Below are positions 63,395 through 64,000 of a stretch of DNA of 64,000 nucleotides, piece by piece; within the stretch, counting starts at the first letter, position 1; each line of letters opens with the position of its first letter. The DNA lies in contig NZ_LT992502.1 in assembly GCF_900324475.1 (NCBI RefSeq), positions 1,488,001 to 1,552,000 of the forward strand, read 5' to 3'. The translations under genes were made by a program, and so were the position numbers. The stretch comes from Enterobacter bugandensis. Lineage in GTDB: Bacteria > Pseudomonadota > Gammaproteobacteria > Enterobacterales > Enterobacteriaceae. The notes beneath the pieces are model-generated. The model was not told where the DNA came from and searched no databases. It saw nothing but the letters and a program-made list of their open reading frames with translations.

Positions 63395-64000
63395 CTACTC
63401 CAGCCGGTCTCCTTTTTTACTCAAAGGAGACTGGACGTTATCGTTATGCAACAAACTGCTTTGCGATTGATCCTGCGTTTCGTCAACCGGCGGCGCGGGA
63501 ATTTTGCCTTGAGAATAATCCTGCTCTTGTTCTTTTAACGCCTGCTTAAACAATTCGGCTAACGAAGCATCTTCACTTCCCGACGACGCGGTGGCGTTTT
63601 CGTGCGCCTCGGTTCCCGGCAGGGTATCACGCGAGGTATCGTGCCCGGCATCCTGCGGCACGGTGCTGTCAGGGGCCTGCTGCCAGTCAGCATCATCGGT
63701 GCTTATCGGCAGATCCTGCATGGGCGGCATCTCTTCCCGTACCGGGGCCGGTTTAGGATGCGGATGCGGGAACGGTTTACTCACGTACACATAATGCATA
63801 TCGGAAAGCTGCGTTTCCGGTTTAGCGACGCTCGCTTTTACCGGTTCAGGGGCCGGGTGGCGCAAATTCCAGTAAATATGCGCGTACAGCCCTGCCATGA
63901 CCAGGGCGCACAAACCCAATACCCATAAAAAGGTATGACCGCAAATTTTTCTCAGGCTGGGGAGGCGGTACGAAAACCAGACCGCCTCTCCGGTAGTGTA
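63395..64000 (-). CDS. membrane-anchored protein, N-terminus beyond the window
   Basis: The frame is open from the stop at 63395 to the right edge (at least 201 codons), so the gene is truncated by the window. The visible part starts with a basic stretch (FSYRLPSLRKICGHT), one membrane helix (about FLWVLGLCALVMAGLYAHIYW), then a low-complexity acidic/Pro-rich region (HPHPKPAPVREEMPPM; repeated Asp, Glu, Ser, Gln) of about 150 residues with no known fold. The topology (N-terminal cytoplasmic part, single helix, periplasmic tail) would suit a CadC/ToxR-like one-component regulator, but the N-terminal domain is not visible and this is only a guess. It converges with the IprA-like gene with no gap. 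Confidence 0.7.
   Translation of the reverse strand, partial: YTTGEAVWFSYRLPSLRKICGHTFLWVLGLCALVMAGLYAHIYWNLRHPAPEPVKASVAKPETQLSDMHYVYVSKPFPHPHPKPAPVREEMPPMQDLPISTDDADWQQAPDSTVPQDAGHDTSRDTLPGTEAHENATASSGSEDASLAELFKQALKEQEQDYSQGKIPAPPVDETQDQSQSSLLHNDNVQSPLSKKGDRLE

Overview
This is about 64 kb of chromosome from a gamma-proteobacterium of the family Enterobacteriaceae, most likely Enterobacter or a close relative (Lelliottia, Leclercia). The reasons are near-full-length matches, recalled from memory, to Escherichia coli proteins in E. coli K-12 gene order (the ybiS to ybjR stretch), high GC, and many REP/BIME palindromes of the CCGGGTGGCG...CGCTTACCCGG type. No phage, insertion sequence, CRISPR array, rRNA or tRNA gene was seen. 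One small RNA gene, rybB, is present.

Layout. 1-6.1 kb is accessory: an aldo/keto reductase, an exported M14-like metallohydrolase, and a GH1 6-phospho-beta-glucosidase / PTS EIIC / GntR regulator operon behind a tandem operator. 6.2-8.9 kb holds ldtB (ybiS) and ybiT. 9.1-14.1 kb is a second accessory sugar locus (GH31 glycosidase, MFS transporter, divergent LacI regulator) placed between ybiT and ybiU. 14.1-20.6 kb is ybiU, ybiV, the glycyl-radical enzyme pair ybiW-ybiY, and fsaA. A shared palindrome lies upstream of ybiU, of ybiV and between ybiY and fsaA, and an FNR-like site sits at the ybiY promoter. 20.7-29.1 kb carries moeA-moeB, iaaA and the glutathione importer gsiABCD; gsiC is frameshifted. 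29.2-36.6 kb carries rimO, bssR, yliI, gstB, dacC, deoR, a frameshifted ybjG and an unusual PAP2 phosphatase. 36.8-48.2 kb carries mdfA, ybjI, ybjJ, rcdA, an arsRBC operon inserted next to rybB, ybjL, ybjM, grxA, nfsA, rimK and ybjN. 48.5-53.2 kb is the putrescine importer potFGHI and ybjO. 53.3-56.6 kb is rlmC and a two-component system not present here in E. coli. 56.7-62.5 kb is the arginine importer artJ / artPIQM, ybjP, ybjQ and amiD. 62.5-64 kb is AT-richer and diverges from E. coli: an IprA-like regulator converging on a membrane-anchored protein that runs off the window.

How it fits together. Three importers (Gsi, Pot, Art) bring in glutathione, putrescine and arginine. IaaA probably works with Gsi on peptide breakdown. 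GrxA, GstB, NfsA, ArsRBC and MdfA deal with redox, toxic and drug stress. LdtB, DacC, YbjG, the second PAP2 protein and AmiD remodel or recycle cell wall and lipid carriers. The most rewarding regions for follow-up are the ybiU-fsaA promoter set, the unnamed two-component system, the two frameshifts, and the right-hand edge.
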